From Priapulus caudatus (taxonomy: Eukaryota > Priapulida > Priapulimorpha > Priapulimorphida > Priapulidae), in NCBI RefSeq assembly GCF_000485595.1, contig NW_014577146.1:36941-64734 (forward strand): a stretch of DNA of 27,794 bases, written 5' to 3'. Below the pieces are notes generated by a model that saw only the letters and a program-made list of their open reading frames with translations, made no database searches and was not told where the DNA came from. Position numbers and translations under genes: made by a program. Shown one piece after another: positions 22,231 through 27,794 of the stretch. The first letter of the stretch is position 1. Each line of letters starts with the position of its first letter.

Positions 22231-23474
22231 TCTGTTTAGATCGTTGTCAAATCTTGACCTACGATCTTGTTTTTGGCGTTATATTAAAGACAATGTTTTT
22301 TTCACATAGGGCTCTCAACTTTCCTACGGGTCGATTCAATGTTGGCACGTTTTGAAAGGCTTCCCGCACGGTGAATTTGGTATGTCCGCTGCCAATATAC
22401 TCGTCAAGTGCATTGGCGACGACTGACGCGCAGCAGACATAAATAGGCACTCATATCGCTTCATCGAGGGGGAAGATCATGTATTGCACGCGTGAGAGGT
22501 GATTGGGAACCATTCCTCGGCATGTCAACCGTGCTGAATGACAATTTTTGACGGCAGCGCCGTTCATTATTGTTTTTTGAAGGGCTCAGGCATGACATGA
22601 ATTTCAGCAAGCTCCGAGCAAGTCGGCCGTTATCTATGCCGGCGCGCAGCTGAGTACTTTATTAGCCCATCGCTTGTCGTTTCTAATGGATGAGAATATT
22701 TGCAGTGCTCAGAGGTTGAATAAAGCATACATGCTATAGATCGCCCAATTGTGATGATGCATTAGTCACCGTTCGTCTCCGCTCACGAGGCCCTAGGGAC
22801 GTATGCGATGAATATCATCCATAATGACTTATGAATGATGGTTTTCTATCCAAAGGTTTTGTATAGATGATATTTTAATTATTTTTATCTTTTATGGTCT
22901 CCATTTTACTGAAGTTATTATTATTGCGCGAACAAAGGTAATGTAGTCGGTCACTGTATAGACGTTTATTGTGTGGTTGTTCGGCTTGTAGATGGCAGCG
23001 CGCTGTGAACAAAATGGCACACTTTAAAATCTTTATATTTCATCAGCCGAAAGTTATGTATTTACACGGTGCAGTTACGACTGAATGGCAAAATTAAAAG
23101 CAGCGATGAACAGCGGGTATGTAAATGTAGACGGGCTCACTAATCCCCCTCCCTGACGTGATGATGCCACGCTTTCCTCCGGCTCTGATAAATAAGTAAC
23201 GCGGTTGAGGAGATGTGCAAACACTTTAACTGAGATGGAGTTCTCTTTCATTTATGAGGCTGCCCATCATATTTCATTAGTTTTGTGTCGAGCTCCCTCA
23301 GCGATGGACGAAAGTCGATGAGACTACCGTGACTACTAACGCATGAGATGACCCAGGATACTTATACGTATTTTACTTTGTTTTTTAATGTTATCTTGTG
23401 ATGTGTCTTCTCGATAGTTTTCAGTCTTGAATTATTATTTGTATTTTCTGGACGGGGACTTGCGTTTATCAAGC

Positions 23475-23545
23475 ATCTACTACTCTATACTATATATATA
23501 TATACTCTATACTACTCTACTATGACTAGCTATACTACTATTTTA
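23475..23545. repeat. Degraded TAC/TA repeat in copy B
   Basis: This occupies the position of the pure TAC array of copy A. It reads as mixed TACTC, TATACTA and TATATA units. The irregularity looks like basecalling or consensus trouble in a low-complexity tract. Confidence 0.8.
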
Positions 23546-25624
23546 TTATTATTACCCTCGAATATGTTACGATAAGGAAATTTCCAAAGGTTTTATGCCT
23601 CTATTATCTGTTCTAATATAATTCACATCAATAATAGGAGAAATAAAACTGCATTACGATGACAATATTTATGAACATTTTCCGTGCGTATTTCTTAGTA
23701 TATTGTATTTCATCATTATAGCTAAAAAATAATGCAGAGAATCGCACTAATTATAAAATCGCATGGCGATGGGTTATATACATTTGCACGACAAGATATA
23801 GCTCTGATGGATTCTAATTTAGCCACTAAGTATCAGCCATTTCATTTTCGGGCGTATGTTATAATCAACAATGCATGCTTACTACTTTATCTCGAACATT
23901 TGGCTCTATGTGAAGTTGTTCTCTGATTATCATTATATATTATAAATATCATTGTTAATATTATAAATTAACTGCCATAATTTACTTTTGGTAAGGCTCA
24001 TAGTATACTGCGAGCACATATAGATTACACTACGTGCATGAACGTGGTTATTACGATGCATGTGGCGCATATACTTTGTATATGGTGTTATTCATCAATA
24101 TGTATAGCGGAACGACAAACATTTGGATTATAGAATTCTGGATTTAAATATGGCGGTACGGTGTAAAGGACTGATCACGAGGCGCGCGAACACTTACACG
24201 GTCACGGTGGGATTTCCATTCACACAGATTACCGATGCACAAACAGCAGACGAGTAGAATGGACCACCCGTCGTGAATTTGTAACATCCCGACGACGTGT
24301 TCCAGGAAGAATTTAGCGGCACGAACGCCGATCAAATAATGACATACGTGTTTGAGGCGCCCCTATTGGTGATCATGCCCGATCCATCAAACAGACTGCA
24401 AACACATCGCACGCTGCTGGGTATATTACAGTATTAATGCCCACTCATTTTATTTTTAGTAGCAGGATTTGAATTTTTAGCTCATTTTAATCACGTATGG
24501 GTATCGCAGTACGTATAGCTACGATGTCGTTAACGTTACACTCTATTATTATATGTATACTATACTACTTTGAACACAGTTGGGGGATCTCTATAGATGT
24601 TCCGTGCAGTAGATTTCACGGGTTACAACATTTTCACCCGCAGAACAATTACTATCTCATTAACATGCGATTAACTCTCAATGAGAATGCTCAATAACTA
24701 TTTCACTTTGCATGCGATGAAAATTTACAACGTGAGAAAGATCTGCATCAAATTTTTCTCGGCACGCCCGCTACGTATCTGCTTCGTTCAAACATGAATA
24801 AATTCTCGTGGAAGATGTGAACCACGACGTCGCACCGTCACTGCACCTTGATCTTCATTTGTCATCGCTGTCTTTCGCGCAGTCTCCATTATAAGGACAG
24901 CCTCGGCCTAATGGCAACCATCTAAATTATTCAGTCATTTTGATAGCAATCACTAATTGATGGGAACCAGCGATTAATAATTTATTAGCATAAATGCCAC
25001 AGAGCTACAATTCGTTGCTGCAAATCGCTACTTAGCTGCGCTGAGCTCATTATAGGAACAAAAGCCAAATAGGGTCAGATGATCGTAAGTTTCTGCTCTT
25101 CTCCTGTAACGCGAGGATTAGCAGCGCGGACCATCACGGCGGTGGTGGACAGACGGCGACAACGGCGAATTTCGCCCCCAAAGAGGATTAGTCTAGATTA
25201 CAGACACCGAACACCTCCCGTGCGTCCCCCGCGACTGCTAGAATTACCAACACTGTTGGTCACGATCTTTGGGGAGCGAAGTCGTAATTTTCTACAAATG
25301 TCCTGTCGAATTCACATAAGCAATTTAGTGCAAGTCGTATCCAGGGAAGGCTAGAGTCACTAGTGACTAATCACGAATTGAATGCATGTAATACAGTTGA
25401 CACGAGATTGCTACTCTAGATATACTTGCGCGTAATATTAATATATATATATATATATATAACCTAACGCGGGAAAATTTTGCATCAAAATGTCGATTAT
25501 ACAAGTCGATGTCGGCTGACATTTTTCATAGATTTAAATTTTTATTAAGAATCTGTTAGTTGAAAGGCTTAACGGCACGATATAACCATGTTATGTACGA
25601 TTATTTGTCGGGAATGTATATGTA

Positions 25625-25631
<7 letters not shown>

Positions 25632-25672
<41 letters not shown>
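25632..25672. repeat. (AT)n microsatellite in copy B
   Basis: About 41 bases of pure AT between GTGTGC and GATTTATTTATT. The equivalent run in copy A is about 28 bases. Confidence 0.9.
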
Positions 25673-25676
<4 letters not shown>

Positions 25677-26219
25677 TTATTTATTAAATTAATTATCTAT
25701 TTATATACAGTATATACACAATAGAAATATTATCGGGTATTTTTTAATATTGATTTTTTTTTTAATTGCACATCCATGCTAGCAGGGAATCCGCTTTTCC
25801 CGTAAAGCACGCTCGCAGTTGATAACCTAAGACATCAAACACGCAATGATATCATGAATATATATATATATATACTATAGCGTACGAATAGCGGGCAGAA
25901 CAACGAGTAGACAATGGAAATGTTTCTGATTTGGCCGCTATGATGGGAAGACAGACCGTTTCACCTGCTGCAAATCACTGATAGTGCCTCTAGGGGCAGA
26001 CATGAAGCGCTTTTTTATGGGCATTCATGAGGAAGCTAGCCACGAGGATCCATCAGAGTCATACGCGAGCAGGATGCACCTGGCCTGGCCGCGCACGTTA
26101 CAGCCAACCAAACAGGAACAATCATTTTCAAAGGCAAATTAACATGAATTTTTAATTGAATTATTTAATTAATTTATACCGATGAATTAAATCCGTGAGG
26201 AATCTATAGGTAAATTGTT

Positions 26220-26411
26220 TTGACAGCTGAGAAAGTGATGAGGCGAGAAGTCTTGGAAATAATGATGGTTTCTTTGAACAAAAAACTCGTTGATAAATAT
26301 TACCATGATTGCATGAGCAAATTAAGAATGAGATCGATGCCGTATAGCGTAGAGGTCTACGAGATCGAAGGAGAGGGGGCGAGGGAGGGAGTGCGCATGA
26401 CCACGATTTAG
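26220..26411 (+). CDS. Possible exon or chance frame, unrecognised
   Basis: A 63-codon frame (TTG at its 5' end, no early ATG) reads T-A-E-K-V-M-R-R-E-V-L-E-I, then KKLVDKYYHDCMSKLRMRSM, then P-Y-S-V-E-V-Y-E-I, and stops at TAG. Its mixed charged and hydrophobic composition is more protein-like than most frames in this window. A GTTTTGACAG stretch directly before CTGAG looks like a 3' splice acceptor. Against it: in copy A (16813-17008) the first half is disrupted by indels and by several real differences, and I recognise no family. Only the segment from RMRSMP to EVYEI reads the same in both copies. Low certainty. Confidence 0.2.
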   Translation: MTAEKVMRREVLEIMMVSLNKKLVDKYYHDCMSKLRMRSMPYSVEVYEIEGEGAREGVRMTTI

Positions 26412-27794
26412 GAATTCACATGCTTACTAATGATGCATTCATTTTTAATCTGTGGACGGTTAACAAATTGCCGCAAACGACTGGATAATTGTACCGGATT
26501 TTAAGACGAAGTCGCTTGTTTTCTGTTTAGTAGTATTTATAATTGAAAAACGCTTTGCAAGTATTTATACGATTAACATAAACGCACGATTGCATAAACG
26601 ATTATTATTATTATTTTCACCATGCTATTCTACATGAAGGGAAATGTGCTGGTGTGGTGAAACGAAGGCTATATTCGGACTAATCTCGCCGTGACGTACA
26701 CAGATGCAAAAGATGAGAGTTTTCTTAATGCTAATGCAAATGAACAAGTACTCAAACGCAAATATCAACTAATGATATACACAAATAAGTATAATACCAG
26801 AAGGCCTTTACTTGCGCGCGTGAACGTGAATTTGAAACACGAATACATGTCCGTCCAGAATACACCACGAGCACCTCGCAGGTCGTGAAGGGAACGAACA
26901 GCTCCTGCCGGCATCTGCTAGCATTGACAGAGTCGGTGAAAGCGCGAAGGATCGGCTGGTGGCTTATGGTAACCCGGAGCGGCGGGCACATCTGTACACT
27001 TCCCCGAGAGCGTGTGTGAGCGTGACGCGCGCGGCGGATTTCTGCATGCCGTGATGCCGTGCGTCGCCGCACACGCAACGCCGCCCAACGTGCGGACACA
27101 TCTCTCCGTTATAAACTAATTACCCGTCGATTAATTCCAGTGCCATGTTGACGATATCGTGTAGCATGAGAGCGGTGCGCTGCTGTCAGATTTAACACGA
27201 TGTTGCCGAGAGTCCCCTGGTATTGCGGCACGCCGCATCGCGCGGCAGAAGCCACGTGTGCGAGGGCTGCCACTGCTTGTAACTAATTGTCAGCCCAATT
27301 AGTGGTCATGCTTATACCAGCTATCAATTTTGCCAACCCTTTGTGGTGCTTGCCAGGGGAGTTTGTCCCAGGCGAGACCTTTACTTTGTAGTGCATAGCG
27401 CAGATCCTTTGTTGTGCCGCTACTCGGTCATTACAGCTTATTAAAGCTCTCCACACGCGGGCAAGTACATTGATAGAATTATTTTTCGATTTCCTCTGGC
27501 ATGCCGCGTTTGACGATTTCTGGCCAGTCCTTATGCTAAGGTTTCTCCAATTTGCCAAGTATATGTGATTGTAATATTAAATTTTGTCGGAATTGCCGGC
27601 AGCAAGGAATTCGCACTACCTCAAACTTTACGGCCTTTGCCGCATGTGCCTTTCGCGAACACTGCGAAAAGTAAAGCAGCGTGTGGCGCGATTCTTGTAG
27701 TAGAAATTGACTAGTACTATTAGAAATTATTACGCTTCTTGAATTATAGCGATGCATGGGAAACATTCTACCGTGCACTGACTATGTGTCAAAC

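Overview
This window looks like AT-rich, largely non-coding nuclear DNA from an animal, probably an invertebrate (an inference). It has long tetranucleotide, dinucleotide and trinucleotide microsatellites, long AT palindromes, no compact gene arrangement, no ribosome-binding-site or operon architecture, and a 10-N scaffold gap. The taxon cannot be named from the sequence. I found no intact gene, rRNA, tRNA, CRISPR array, prophage or recognisable transposase or reverse transcriptase.

The best coding signal is at the left edge, on the minus strand. Two short exon candidates (326-472, then 33-1, running off the window) join in frame across a ~290 bp intron. Their joined reading resembles the C-terminal end of the di-heme cytochrome c peroxidase/MauG family: a PYYH motif, an IEEVVAYYD helix, then an E-E-rich helix at the expected distance. 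This is my own motif recognition and needs a profile search.

Layout: 1-472 candidate exons; 473-2943 unassigned, with a TC repeat at 966-1050; 2944-3180 GT/GC repeat; 3181-6230 unassigned; 6231-6902 compound CTGT/CTGA/TG/CTGC microsatellite; 6903-8621 unassigned; 8622-8811 near-perfect 52-bp-armed inverted repeat (MITE-like hairpin); 8812-10942 unassigned; 10943-18494 copy A of a 7.5 kb direct repeat; 18495-20204 unassigned; 20205-20284 possible tRNA-derived SINE head cut by the gap; 20285-20294 N gap; 20295-20507 unique sequence; 20508-27794 copy B, which runs off the right edge.

The dominant structure is the A/B duplication. The copies are collinear over at least 7.3 kb and differ almost entirely by one-base insertions and deletions, with hardly any clean substitutions. 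That is the signature of uncorrected long-read error, so B is most likely a redundant haplotig or duplicate contig rather than an old genomic duplication. Many open frames in both copies are therefore broken or created by indel errors, and coding calls inside A and B are weak.

I saw no convincing undescribed system. The items most worth checking are the peroxidase-like exons, the 8.6-8.8 kb hairpin element, and whether the A/B duplication is real.
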